Assembly: GCA_020632885.1 (NCBI GenBank)
Contig: JACKEQ010000033.1
Span: 1 to 64,000, forward strand
Origin: Alphaproteobacteria bacterium
GTDB lineage: Bacteria; Myxococcota_A; UBA796; GCA-2862545
Reading direction: 5' to 3'
DNA: 64,000 nt
Shown: positions 1-8,686 of the stretch, piece by piece
Layout of the letters: every line of letters begins with the position of its first letter
How positions within the stretch are numbered: position 1 is the first letter of the stretch
Program-made: the position numbers and the translations under genes
The notes under the pieces: generated by a model
What the model saw: only the letters and a program-made list of their open reading frames with translations
What the model was told of the DNA's origin: nothing
Databases searched by the model: none

Positions 1-812
1 GTGGTGGGCGCGCGGTCCTGGAGCTTCTGGAGCGCCGCCGTGAGCTCGCGGGACCGGTCGCGCACCTGGGCCTTGAGCTGGGCGTTCAGGGTCTCCACCT
101 CCGCGGCGTGGGCCCGGATCTCGGCCACCTGGGCGTCCACCCGCGCCTCGAGCTCCGCGTTCCAGGCCTCGAGCTCACCCTGCTGGCGGGCCACCGTGCG
201 GCGGAGCACGAAGTCCCGCACCCGTGCGTGGTACAGGAAGCCCGCGAGGCCCACGGCCGCGACGGTCACCGACGGGCCGTGGAAGAGCATCGAGCGGCGC
301 AGCTCGGGGTCGTGCTGGAACGCGAACAGCGCCACGGTGACGGCGACCGCACCGGGCAGGTACACGACGAGGGCCTCGAGCGGCTGGAGCACGAGGAGCA
401 TCGCGGTGACGATGGCGTACGCCATGTAGGGCGTGACCATGGGCGCGTGGATCTGGTCGGCAGCCGCGATGGCCGCGCCGTGCATGAGGTACACGAGCGC
501 CGCGATGGCGCCGAACCGGGTGGTGCGGTCGGGCGGCAGGAGCGCGGTCGCGAGAGCGAGCAGCCCCACGACCGCGGCAGAGACGACGTGCACGAACGCC
601 ACCGCGGTGCGCCAGTCGGCCACCTCGGCGGTGAGGACCTCGCCCGGCGTCACCCGGAACGCGAACACGTGGGCGACGTGGACCACGGTCATGACGGGGA
701 GCAACCAGACGAGTCGCCGACGGTTCAGCTCGGCGTCCTCGGCACGCAGAGCGGCGGCGTCCGGCCCGGGCAGGCCGTCGGTGGGGGTCAGGATCGCGCG
801 TATCCGGGTCAT
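1..812 (-). CDS. Membrane signalling protein, N-terminal part (runs off the left edge)
   Basis: The reading frame opens at ATG 812 and stays open for 270 codons to the window edge, so the C-terminus is missing. The visible part has five or six hydrophobic segments (residues about 33-190). A long charged coiled coil follows, ending in a segment like RDRSRELTAALQKLQ. Six-helix membrane sensors followed by such a linker usually carry a Ser/Thr kinase, histidine kinase or cyclase domain; which one cannot be seen here. The gene diverges from the ABC-F gene at 887. The architecture is seen in the sequence; the signalling role is inferred. Confidence 0.7.
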   Translation of the reverse strand, partial: MTRIRAILTPTDGLPGPDAAALRAEDAELNRRRLVWLLPVMTVVHVAHVFAFRVTPGEVLTAEVADWRTAVAFVHVVSAAVVGLLALATALLPPDRTTRFGAIAALVYLMHGAAIAAADQIHAPMVTPYMAYAIVTAMLLVLQPLEALVVYLPGAVAVTVALFAFQHDPELRRSMLFHGPSVTVAAVGLAGFLYHARVRDFVLRRTVARQQGELEAWNAELEARVDAQVAEIRAHAAEVETLNAQLKAQVRDRSRELTAALQKLQDRAPT

Positions 813-854
813 CCGCACCTCACGGTCGCACATCCTGGCTGGGTCGGCGATTGC

Positions 855-863
855 TGTTATCGA
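855..863 (+). promoter_or_regulatory. Candidate extended -10 for the ABC-F gene
   Basis: TGTTATCGA fits the TGnTAnnn shape seen before several other genes here. It lies 24 nt upstream of the start at 887. No clear -35 is visible. Confidence 0.3.
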
Positions 864-886
864 CGGGCCCTGACGAGAGGTGTCCG

Positions 887-2482
887 ATGTCCATCACCGT
901 GAGCGACGTGTCCAAGGGGTTCGGCGGGCGCATGCTCTTCAAGGACGTGAACGTCACGTTCAACCGCGGCGTGAACTACGGCCTCACCGGTCCGAACGGC
1001 GCCGGGAAGTCCACGTTCATGAAGCTCCTCATCGGCGCGGAGGACACCGACTCCGGTCACGTGAGCATCCCGGCGCGCACGGGCTGGCTGCGCCAGGACC
1101 ACTCCGTCTACGACGCCCACCGCGTGATCGACACGGTGATCATGGGCAACGAGCGGCTCTGGGACGCGCTCGTGCGGCGCGAGGCCCTCTACGCGAAGGG
1201 TGACGACCTCACCGACGACGAGGGCATGGAGATCGGCGAGCTGGAGTGCACGGTGGCCGAGGAGGACGGCTACACGGCCGAGTCCGACGCCGCCATCCTC
1301 CTCGCGGGCCTCGGCATCGGGCAGGAGGAGCAGGAGCGGCCGATGAGCGAGCTCCAGGGCGGCCTGAAGGTCCGTGTGCTCCTCGCGCAGGCCCTGTTCG
1401 GCAACCCCGAGGCCCTGCTGCTCGACGAGCCCACCAACTCGCTCGACCTCGACAGCATCCTCTGGCTCGAGCAGTTCCTCCAGAAGTACGACGGCGTGCT
1501 CGTGGTCATCAGCCACGACCGGCGCTTCCTGAACGCCATCTGCGACGAGATCGCCGACATCGACTTCGAGACCATCATCCTCTACCCGGGCACCTACGAC
1601 GACATGGTCCGCACCAAGGCGAGCATGCAGTCCCGCCGGGAGAAGGACCAGTCCGAGCGCGAGAAGAAGATCTCCCAGCTCAACGACTTCATCCAGCGCT
1701 TCAAGGCGGGCACGCGGTCCTCCCAGACCCGCAGCCGCGCCAAGCAGATCGAGCGCCTGCGGCCGGACGAGATCAAGCGCAGCAACATCGCGCGCCCGTT
1801 CATCCGGTTTCCCGAGGGCGACCCCAGCGGCCGTGACGTGCTCTCGGTGCGCGATCTCTCCCGCGCCTTCGACGACAACGTGATCTTCGAGAACTTCCAC
1901 ACCGAGGTCCAGCGCGGCGACAAGGTCGCGGTGCTCGGCCGCAACGGCATCGGGAAGACCACGCTCATCAAGGCTCTCCTCGACCCCCAGAACCAGCTCG
2001 AGGGCAAGGTGAAGTGGGGGCACAACACGCGGATCGGCACGTTCATGCACGACCACCGCGAGGAGATCCAGCCGGGCTCCACGGTGTTCGAGTGGCTGTT
2101 CGCCCACCGGCCGGAGCCGGGTCAGGAGCACGCGCGCGCCATCCTCGGCCGCATGCTGTTCTCGGGTGCGGACGGCGCGAAGCCCACCGGCACGCTCTCC
2201 GGCGGTGAGGCGGCCCGGCTCTCCATGTGCTTCCTGATCCTGATGGAGTTCAACGTCCTCATCCTGGACGAGCCCACCGACCACCTCGACCTCGAGAGCA
2301 TCTCGGCCCTCAAGGAGGCAATCGAGGCGTACAAGGGCACGGTGATCTACGTCACCCACGACCGCGACCTCGCCAGCGCCGCCAACCGCATCTGGTCGTA
2401 CCCGGAGCCCGGAAAGCTGCTCGACTACGCCGGCACGGTGGACGAGTACCTCGACTGGTACGAGGGCAACGTCAAGAAGTGA
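887..2482 (+). CDS. ybiT: ABC-F family ATPase, YbiT-like
   Basis: A 531-residue soluble protein with two ABC ATPase halves and no membrane segments, the ABC-F layout of ribosome-associated translation factors. The first half has Walker A GPNGAGKST, a degenerate signature (LQGGL) and Walker B LLLDEPTNSLD. The second has GRNGIGKT, LSGGE and LILDEPTDHLD. A charged linker with arginine-rich helices lies between them. Length, the TVIMGNERLWD segment and the odd first signature all match the YbiT subfamily. Start chosen: ATG 887, which begins the conserved MSITVSDVSK; an in-frame upstream start at 851 overlaps the promoter-like element. Subfamily assignment is from remembered family features, with high confidence. 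Confidence 0.9.
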   Translation: MSITVSDVSKGFGGRMLFKDVNVTFNRGVNYGLTGPNGAGKSTFMKLLIGAEDTDSGHVSIPARTGWLRQDHSVYDAHRVIDTVIMGNERLWDALVRREALYAKGDDLTDDEGMEIGELECTVAEEDGYTAESDAAILLAGLGIGQEEQERPMSELQGGLKVRVLLAQALFGNPEALLLDEPTNSLDLDSILWLEQFLQKYDGVLVVISHDRRFLNAICDEIADIDFETIILYPGTYDDMVRTKASMQSRREKDQSEREKKISQLNDFIQRFKAGTRSSQTRSRAKQIERLRPDEIKRSNIARPFIRFPEGDPSGRDVLSVRDLSRAFDDNVIFENFHTEVQRGDKVAVLGRNGIGKTTLIKALLDPQNQLEGKVKWGHNTRIGTFMHDHREEIQPGSTVFEWLFAHRPEPGQEHARAILGRMLFSGADGAKPTGTLSGGEAARLSMCFLILMEFNVLILDEPTDHLDLESISALKEAIEAYKGTVIYVTHDRDLASAANRIWSYPEPGKLLDYAGTVDEYLDWYEGNVKK

Positions 2483-2503
2483 GCACGGGCGGGCTCCCCG
2501 TGC
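2483..2503 (+). terminator. Hairpin after the ABC-F gene
   Basis: GCACGGG (2483-2489) and CCCGTGC (2497-2503) form a perfect 7-bp GC-rich stem with a 7-nt loop directly after the stop codon. No T-run follows, so it is either a weak terminator or an attenuator before the next gene. Confidence 0.35.
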
Positions 2504-2517
2504 GCCAGAATGTGCAC

Positions 2518-2525
2518 GGAGGAGG
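2518..2525 (+). promoter_or_regulatory. Strong Shine-Dalgarno that sets a TTG start
   Basis: GGAGGAGG sits 5 nt before an in-frame TTG at 2531. This favours 2531 over the ATG at 2510, which has no comparable site. Confidence 0.5.
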
Positions 2526-2530
2526 CCCGC

Positions 2531-3253
2531 TTGCTCGACATCGAGCGACCCTGGTGGCACCCGCCGCTCCCGGAGTACCCGGGAGCCGCGGTGCTGGCGC
2601 TCCCACGGGACGACTACCAGTCTCCCCAGCGCGTCTCGGTGGAGCCGGGCATGGTGCGTCTGCACTTCGGGCGCCTGACCCTGCCCGTGGAGCGGCCGAC
2701 GGTCGTGTGGTCGACGGGCCCGGATCTCCGCGTGGAGGGCCGGGAGACCTCACGTGTGCTGCGCACGGGGCTGCCGGAGAGCGAGCTGGCCCGCGTCGCC
2801 AACGTGCTCGACCGCGTGCGTGACCTGCAGCCCGGCCAGCGGCCGTTCTTCCGGGTGGTCCCGTCCTTCGACGCCCTCGCCACCATCGACCCCGACGCGC
2901 TCTTCGACCCCGAGCTCGTGGCGCCCTGGGGCGAGGCGAGCGTGGACGCGCTCCATCTGCTCCTCCCGGCGACGGACGGACGGCACTACCTGCGGCTCCG
3001 CCACCAGGACGTGGGGTGGAGACTGGGCGGCAGGCTCGTGCACTTCCCCGTGCACAAGGTCGTCGCCGTGCGGCAACGGGGCTTCCGACTCGACATCCAG
3101 CTGGAAGGAGGTGCGGGCGTGTCGTGGCATCTCGCGCTACCTCCCGCACGCGTGTACCGGCTGGTGCACGCCATCCGTGCCTTCCTGGCCCGGAATCGCG
3201 CGGGGGGCATCGACTCGCCCCCGCACCACCTGCTCCAGCTGAGGCGCCCATGA
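2531..3253 (+). CDS. Conserved-looking protein of unknown function
   Basis: About 240 residues, not recognised. No signal peptide or membrane segment. It begins MLDIERPWWHPP and contains a central block rich in hydrophobic strands and a C-terminal RLVHAIRAFLARNR helix. Start chosen at TTG 2531 because of the GGAGGAGG just upstream; ATG 2510 would add seven residues. Its stop overlaps the start of the next gene by 4 nt (ATGA at 3250), so the two are probably translated together. No function is proposed. Confidence 0.65.
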   Translation: MLDIERPWWHPPLPEYPGAAVLALPRDDYQSPQRVSVEPGMVRLHFGRLTLPVERPTVVWSTGPDLRVEGRETSRVLRTGLPESELARVANVLDRVRDLQPGQRPFFRVVPSFDALATIDPDALFDPELVAPWGEASVDALHLLLPATDGRHYLRLRHQDVGWRLGGRLVHFPVHKVVAVRQRGFRLDIQLEGGAGVSWHLALPPARVYRLVHAIRAFLARNRAGGIDSPPHHLLQLRRP

Positions 3254-4872
3254 TCTCCCTGCTGCTCGCCACCGCCCTCGCCGAGCCCGACGTCGAGGTC
3301 AGCGTTGGGGGAGGCATCTTCGCGCCCGCTCGGAGGGCCTGGAACGTGAGCCCCACCCTGGACGGGCAGGTGGACGTGGGCGGTCTGGTACCAGAGGCCC
3401 CGATGCTCCTGGCCACGGCGAACGCGGAGCTCGGCTTCTACGCGATCTACGGTTGCGAGCAGTGCAACCTGCTGGGACGCTGGGCGCTCGGCGTGGGCCC
3501 GACGGTCACGACGGAGTGGGTCGACGTGACGCTCCTCGGACGGCTCCGGGGCCTCGGGAACAACGTGAACATCCGGCCGGCCCTGCAGGCCACCGGTCGC
3601 GTGCAGGCCGGCGACCTCGCGCTCCGTCCGTACTTCCAGGTGGACGGTGTGCGGTACGTGGACATGGAGGCGGGGCTCCGGGTCGTGGTGGGCGGCAGCG
3701 ACGGTACCCGCACGCGGGCCCAGCAGTGCGAGGAGGGAACCCTGCGGGAGCTCGAAGGCCCCGTGGTGGCGGGCTCGGTCACGGGGATCGCGCCCTTCGG
3801 GACCGAGGCCGTGAAGGTCGACTTCGGCGACGTCTACGCGAACCCCCTCGTGAACGCGCTCGGCCAGATCAAGGACACCGTGGGCGAGTACCTCGCGGCC
3901 CTGGGCATCTACCAGTCGTCCAAGGCCCTGGGGGCAGGCGAGGCGGGTCTCTCGGATTTCGCGGGGCGCGCGCAGGACATCGCGGGCAAGAACGGCTGGG
4001 ACTGGGCCATCCCGCTCTCCGCGGCCGACCTGCCGGGGGCCCTGGCGACGATCGAGCTCGAGATCGGCAAGCGGGCCATCGACGCCCTCATCCCGCACCT
4101 CGAGGCCTACCGCGAGCAGTTCGCCTTCGGGATCGACGTCGCGTACCACAAGCGCACCACCTCCTTCGAGTGCGTGCCGGTGCAGGTGTGCGAGGACGGC
4201 TGGTGGAAGGACGCCGGCTGGACGCAGCGCGGCGAGTCGGTGGTCACGGACGGCCGGGTGATCACCAAGCGCTTCCGAGCGCCCGAGGGCAACACGCCCC
4301 AGGGGCGCACGGCCCGGATGTGGCGCATGATCGGGCAGTGGTACCGGAGCATGAACCCCGCTGGACCGGAGTACGTGAAGCGCCTCGAGGACCCCTGTGG
4401 GGTGGCGGACGTCTTCCACACCGACGTGGAGGTGGAGTCCGGTCCAGAGCAGGAGAGCTGCGAGGGCTGGCTGAAGGAGCGTGCGGCGCTGCAGTCCGAG
4501 CGGCGGGCGCTCGTGGGCTCCTGGCTCGACCTCCACACCGAGCAGCTCGAGTGGGCGTCGGGGCAGGCGAAGCAGGACTGTGAGGACGCGCGGGCGTCCG
4601 CGGCGGCCAACGCGCGCTCGGCGGAGGTCCAGGCCGAGATCGCGGGTATCGCGGGCGACGCGACCAGCCGGGGCTACGCGGCGGACCTGGCCACGCGCGC
4701 GGAAGAGGCGAGAGCCCACGCGGACGCGCTGTGTGGCTGGGCGGGCAAGGTGGACCAGCGGCTCGGCGAGTCGAAGGCGGACGTGGAGGGGAGGCCCGGT
4801 CGTCTGGAGGCGATCGACGCCGAGCTGGCCGCCCTCGAGGAGCGCATCGCCACCTGCGACCTCGTCGAGTAG
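3250..4872 (+). CDS. Secreted or envelope protein of unknown function
   Basis: A 540-residue protein opening MISLLLATALAEPDVEV, a short hydrophobic leader with a plausible signal-peptidase site after ALA. The next 150 residues look like alternating beta strands, as in outer-membrane or periplasmic proteins. The C-terminal third (about 400-540) is strongly helical, with alanine/glutamate heptads and paired cysteines. Start fixed by the 4-nt overlap with the upstream gene. Not recognised as a family; envelope location is inferred from the leader. Confidence 0.7.
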   Translation: MISLLLATALAEPDVEVSVGGGIFAPARRAWNVSPTLDGQVDVGGLVPEAPMLLATANAELGFYAIYGCEQCNLLGRWALGVGPTVTTEWVDVTLLGRLRGLGNNVNIRPALQATGRVQAGDLALRPYFQVDGVRYVDMEAGLRVVVGGSDGTRTRAQQCEEGTLRELEGPVVAGSVTGIAPFGTEAVKVDFGDVYANPLVNALGQIKDTVGEYLAALGIYQSSKALGAGEAGLSDFAGRAQDIAGKNGWDWAIPLSAADLPGALATIELEIGKRAIDALIPHLEAYREQFAFGIDVAYHKRTTSFECVPVQVCEDGWWKDAGWTQRGESVVTDGRVITKRFRAPEGNTPQGRTARMWRMIGQWYRSMNPAGPEYVKRLEDPCGVADVFHTDVEVESGPEQESCEGWLKERAALQSERRALVGSWLDLHTEQLEWASGQAKQDCEDARASAAANARSAEVQAEIAGIAGDATSRGYAADLATRAEEARAHADALCGWAGKVDQRLGESKADVEGRPGRLEAIDAELAALEERIATCDLVE

Positions 4873-4890
4873 GGCCGGATAGGGGACGGT

Positions 4891-5946
4891 GTGCTGACCG
4901 TCCTGCTCGCCTGCACCCCGGCGCCCCCGGGCGCCACGCTCCCCACGCCGGCTCCGGCGCCGACGGTGGTGCCCGTCCCGGTGCCCGAGCCGCTGCCCAC
5001 TCCCGAGGTCCCGGCGACTCGGGCGGTGCACGACGGGGCCTTCGTGGACGCGCTGGTGGCGGACATCGACGCTGCCGAGGCGCGCGTGTACGTGTCGGCC
5101 TACGTCATCTACCGCGGGACCCTCGTGGACGGCGTGCTGGACGCTCTCGGGGACGCTGCCGAGCGCGGCGTGGACGTGCGGGTGCTGGCCGACGAGGAGG
5201 GCGACGACACCGCCGGGGCCCTCGCAGCCCTGGCGGCTCGCGGGGTCCAGGTCGCGAACGACGGTGCCGGACGCGTCCTGCACAGCAAGCTCGTGGTGGT
5301 GGACGACGTGGCCTTCGTGGGGTCGCACAACCTCACGAGCTCGGCGCTGGGCGCCAACCACGAGGGGGGTGTCCGCCTCGCGGACCCCGACCTGGCGGAC
5401 TGGTACGCCGCCTGGCACACGGCGGTCGCGGCGGACGCGGCGAGCGATCCCGACCTGCCGTCCCCGGGCGACCCGATGCACGAGCCCCTCGCGGACACCG
5501 CGGTGCTCCCGGCCATCGAGGCCTGTGTGGACGGGGCGACCGAGGCGGTGGACCTCGTGCTCTACGCGATGGCCTGGGACGACGCCTACCCGGGCAGCGA
5601 GGTGGACCGCGCCATGGCGTCGCTGGAGCGGGCCCACGCACGGGGCGTGGAGGTGCGGGTGGTGCTCGACCGCTCCGACTGGATCGTGCACAACGCGATC
5701 AACGACGCTGCGGTCGCGCGCCTCAGGGCGGTCGGTGTGCCCGTGTGGCGCGCGGATCCGGGCATCACCACGCACGCGAAGGTCCTGCGCTGCGACGACC
5801 GGGTGCTCGTGAGCGACGCGAACTGGTCGTACAGCGGGCTCGCCCTGATGCACGGGACCAGCGTGCTCACCGCGGATCCGCACGTCCTGCAGGGCACGCT
5901 GACGTGGATGGACGCCATCCGGGCCGCGGGGACCGCGGTGCCGTAG
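4891..5946 (+). CDS. Phospholipase D superfamily lipoprotein
   Basis: A 351-residue protein starting at GTG 4891 with a lipobox at MLTVLLAC, so probably a lipoprotein exposed to the periplasm. A proline-rich linker follows. Two HKD-type motifs are visible: HSKLVVVDD (H131) with a following GSHN, and HAKVLRCDD (H295) with a following SDANW. Two HKD motifs in one chain form the PLD active site. The family includes phospholipases, cardiolipin synthases and non-specific nucleases; the substrate is not visible. The domain call is firm, the substrate open. Confidence 0.85.
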   Translation: MLTVLLACTPAPPGATLPTPAPAPTVVPVPVPEPLPTPEVPATRAVHDGAFVDALVADIDAAEARVYVSAYVIYRGTLVDGVLDALGDAAERGVDVRVLADEEGDDTAGALAALAARGVQVANDGAGRVLHSKLVVVDDVAFVGSHNLTSSALGANHEGGVRLADPDLADWYAAWHTAVAADAASDPDLPSPGDPMHEPLADTAVLPAIEACVDGATEAVDLVLYAMAWDDAYPGSEVDRAMASLERAHARGVEVRVVLDRSDWIVHNAINDAAVARLRAVGVPVWRADPGITTHAKVLRCDDRVLVSDANWSYSGLALMHGTSVLTADPHVLQGTLTWMDAIRAAGTAVP

Positions 5947-5947
5947 G

Positions 5948-6676
5948 TCAGTACCTGAGCTGGAAGTCCGCGCCGGGCACGAAGTAGTGGTGGTAGCCGT
6001 CCGGCCGCAGGTCGAGGTGCGTGAAGTAGCCCGCCCCCACCGCCGCGTGGTCGGAGAAGCCCCAGAGCGCGAACCAGCGGCTCGCGAGCTCGGTGCTGGA
6101 GCCAGTGGCCTGGAGGTGGAGCTCGGCCGTGAACAACAGCGAGTCGGTGGCCAACAGGTCGCCCTGGAGCTTGAGGTGGGCCGCGATGGGGCCCTCGACG
6201 AGCGGTGCGAGCGCCCAGTCCATGAAGTACAGGTCGCGCGGGGTGTAGTCGTTCGCACCCGTGGCCACGCCCACCTTCAGCTCTGCACCCATCGTCAGGC
6301 GCGCCCGCCCGGCCTGGCGGCTGGCGAGCAGCCCGGCCTTGAGCTGCATGGCGAAGGGCAGGCGGTCGGCCGTGCCCTGCACCCAGCCCTTGGCGAGGTT
6401 CAGCACGGGGGTGGGGCTGTTGACGCCGGCCACGAAGCTGGCCGTGAGCGGCACGTCGTCGCCCTGCGTGTAGATCCGCCGCTTCACGTCGAGGCGTGGG
6501 GCGACCAGGGACCCGATGACGCCCGTCGTGACGAGGTCGGTCTTCTCGTCCACCCGGAACGACCAGGGCCGGAAGACGCCCAGCGTGAGCTTGCTGTCTG
6601 CCTGGGCGAGGGTGTGGGCGGTGTTGCCGCTCTCGAGGGCGGGGGCACCGAGGGCCAGCGAGACGAGCGCGATCAT
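5948..6676 (-). CDS. Putative outer-membrane beta-barrel protein
   Basis: A 242-residue protein with leader MIALVSLALGAPALE. After it come alternating hydrophobic/polar strands and an aromatic C-terminal end (ADFQLRY), typical of small outer-membrane barrels. It overlaps the stop of the upstream phosphatase-fold lipoprotein gene by 4 nt, so both are probably one transcript. No specific family recognised; barrel topology is inferred from strand periodicity. Confidence 0.65.
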   Translation of the reverse strand: MIALVSLALGAPALESGNTAHTLAQADSKLTLGVFRPWSFRVDEKTDLVTTGVIGSLVAPRLDVKRRIYTQGDDVPLTASFVAGVNSPTPVLNLAKGWVQGTADRLPFAMQLKAGLLASRQAGRARLTMGAELKVGVATGANDYTPRDLYFMDWALAPLVEGPIAAHLKLQGDLLATDSLLFTAELHLQATGSSTELASRWFALWGFSDHAAVGAGYFTHLDLRPDGYHHYFVPGADFQLRY

Positions 6677-7809
6677 CGGCGCACCAGGTCGCCGTAGACG
6701 GGCGCGTGGTCGGAGAGCAGCATGGGCTCCGAGCGGATGCCGCCGTCACCCGGGCACTGGAGCACGGTGCCTCCCGACCAGGTGAGCGAGGTGAAGAGGT
6801 AGTCCAGCTTCTGGTTCCAGAAGACGTCCTTGGCCAGGCTGTGGCTGAAGAACCGGCGCTGGTCGTCCGGACGGTCGCGGCAGGTGGACCCGCGGTCGTA
6901 GTATTGGTCGTAGTTGGGGTCGAGCTGCACGGGCGGGAGGCGGTAGGCCTCCTGCGAGATGACCGGCGTGTAGGCCTCGTAGAAGGGCTCCAGCGCGGCC
7001 ATCTCCTCTTCGGTGTAGGTGACCTCGGTGACCCCGATGGTCCCGGCGTCCACGACGTCGTCGAAGCGGTCGGCGTTCACGCTGCCCGGCGGGATGACGT
7101 TGAAGTCGCCGCCCACCACGATGTCGCCCTCCACACCCTGCGCGACGTCGAAGATCTGCGCGAGGTGCTGCTGCTTCGTGCCGTCGAGCGAGTAGGCGGT
7201 CGGGTGCACGTTGAGCACGGTGAGGGGCTCCGTGCCCCCGAGGTCGATCTGCACGTGCTGGATGGCCCGCCGCGGCGCGAAGTAGCGGACGTACCCGGGG
7301 TCCGACTTGCTCACCGGCTGGTCGATGCGGGTGTTCAGCGTGATCGGCCAGCGACTGAAGACGACCTGGCCCATCTCCGTGGGCCCCATGCCGCTCTGTG
7401 CGACGTACTCGGCGTCCCAGATGGGCACGTAGGCCGCGAAGTTGAAGTCGGTGTTGTCGAGGATGTACTGGACCTCGTCGACATAGGCGGACCGCTTGGA
7501 GTCGTGGTCGGTCTCCTGGGTCATCACGATGTCCGCGTCGATCTCCTCCAGCAGGGCGATCTGGGCGTCGAGCACGCGCAGCACCTCCTCCTGCGGGATC
7601 TCCGTGAGGTCGCCCCAGCCATCGAAGAAGATGTCGTTGCGGCCCCACCCGTACTTGATGTTCCAGGTGACCACCCGGACGGTCTCGGGGTCGGGCGTGG
7701 CGTACGCGTCGGCCTCCGCGCGGAGCACGGGGAAGTCGACGGAGCCCTTCCAGTTCTCGGCGAGCGGCATGCAGCCGGTGAGCAGCAGGAGCGGCGGGAG
7801 CAATCTCAT
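6673..7809 (-). CDS. Endonuclease/exonuclease/phosphatase-fold lipoprotein
   Basis: A 378-residue protein beginning MRLLPPLLLLTGC, a clear lipobox, so likely membrane-anchored outside the cytoplasm. EEP-fold metal and catalytic motifs are present in order: WNIKYG, TQETDHDS, GGDFNVIP and LLSDHAPVYGDL. This superfamily cleaves phosphodiester or phosphomonoester bonds in nucleic acids, lipids or inositol phosphates. The extracytoplasmic location argues against DNA repair and for extracellular nuclease, sphingomyelinase or similar use (inference). An ATG at 7821 is an alternative start. Confidence 0.88.
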   Translation of the reverse strand: MRLLPPLLLLTGCMPLAENWKGSVDFPVLRAEADAYATPDPETVRVVTWNIKYGWGRNDIFFDGWGDLTEIPQEEVLRVLDAQIALLEEIDADIVMTQETDHDSKRSAYVDEVQYILDNTDFNFAAYVPIWDAEYVAQSGMGPTEMGQVVFSRWPITLNTRIDQPVSKSDPGYVRYFAPRRAIQHVQIDLGGTEPLTVLNVHPTAYSLDGTKQQHLAQIFDVAQGVEGDIVVGGDFNVIPPGSVNADRFDDVVDAGTIGVTEVTYTEEEMAALEPFYEAYTPVISQEAYRLPPVQLDPNYDQYYDRGSTCRDRPDDQRRFFSHSLAKDVFWNQKLDYLFTSLTWSGGTVLQCPGDGGIRSEPMLLSDHAPVYGDLVRR

Positions 7810-7831
7810 GACGCGCAGCATGCCACAGGGC

Positions 7832-8686
7832 TCACGTCCAGGTGAGCCTCCCGTCGCGGAGGGCCGCACGATCGCCCCAGACGAACGGGTGGTTGCGGGC
7901 CCCGTGACCCACCGGGACCCCCGCCAGGACGGGCACTCCGAGGGCTTCGAGGTGCTCGCGCACCATGTCCTCCACGGTCCAGTCGGCGCCCTCGGGCGCA
8001 CGGCAGCTCACGAGCTCGCCGAGCACGACGCCCACCACACCGTCGAACACACCCGCCGAGCGGCACTGCTGGAGCAGCCGATCCACGCGGTAGCCGGGCT
8101 CGCCGATCTCCTCGAGCACCAGGATGTGCCCGCTCGCGTCGAGCTGGTCGGGGGTGCCCGCCGTGGCCGCGAGCAGGCAGAGGTTCCCACCCACCACGGG
8201 CGCCTCCACGGCACCCTCGACCCACATCTCGCCCGCCAGATCGGTCCGTTCGCCGTCGAGGAGCGCGAACAGCGCGTCCAGGCTGGCGGCGTCCGTGATG
8301 GGCAGGCTGTGGACCACGGGCCCGTGCACGCACGGACCGAGCCCGTGGGCGTAGAGCCTGGCGAACAACGCCGTGACGTCCGAGAACCCGATGATCGGCT
8401 TGCGCGCGAGGTCCGCGGGGTCGAGCCGATCGAGGATCCGCGTGAGCCCGTAGCCCCCGCGAGCCACCCACACGGCCGCGTACGTGGGGTCCGAGAGGGC
8501 CTCGACGATGTGCGCGAGCCGGACGTCGTCGGGGGCCGCGAGGTACCGGTGGGGCTGCAGCAACCCGGGCAGCGGGCGGAGGTCGTGACCCCGGTCCGCC
8601 GCGATGCGGAGCCCGTGGGCGAAGCGGTCGGGATCGTAGGCCCCGCACGGCGCGATGACCGCGATGGGCGCTCCACGTGGGATCAC
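7832..8686 (-). CDS. LD-carboxypeptidase, peptidase S66 family
   Basis: A 284-residue cytoplasmic protein, the usual length for S66 enzymes. They remove the terminal D-alanine from tetrapeptides during murein recycling (LdcA) or cleave microcin C-type conjugates (MccF). Visible signatures are VARGGYGLTR, the nucleophile context GFSDVT, VLEEIGEPGYRVDR and GVPVGHG, which carry the Ser-Glu-His triad. It starts at GTG 8686, overlapping the upstream MBL gene by 4 nt. The adjacent beta-lactamase-fold gene supports a cell-wall recycling role (inference). Confidence 0.9.
   Translation of the reverse strand: MIPRGAPIAVIAPCGAYDPDRFAHGLRIAADRGHDLRPLPGLLQPHRYLAAPDDVRLAHIVEALSDPTYAAVWVARGGYGLTRILDRLDPADLARKPIIGFSDVTALFARLYAHGLGPCVHGPVVHSLPITDAASLDALFALLDGERTDLAGEMWVEGAVEAPVVGGNLCLLAATAGTPDQLDASGHILVLEEIGEPGYRVDRLLQQCRSAGVFDGVVGVVLGELVSCRAPEGADWTVEDMVREHLEALGVPVLAGVPVGHGARNHPFVWGDRAALRDGRLTWT

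Noticed and set aside
2986..6258. A 1090-codon open frame on the minus strand
   Set aside because: It runs antisense to three well-supported plus-strand genes and its translation is low-complexity Arg/His/Gly; such shadows are expected at 70% GC.
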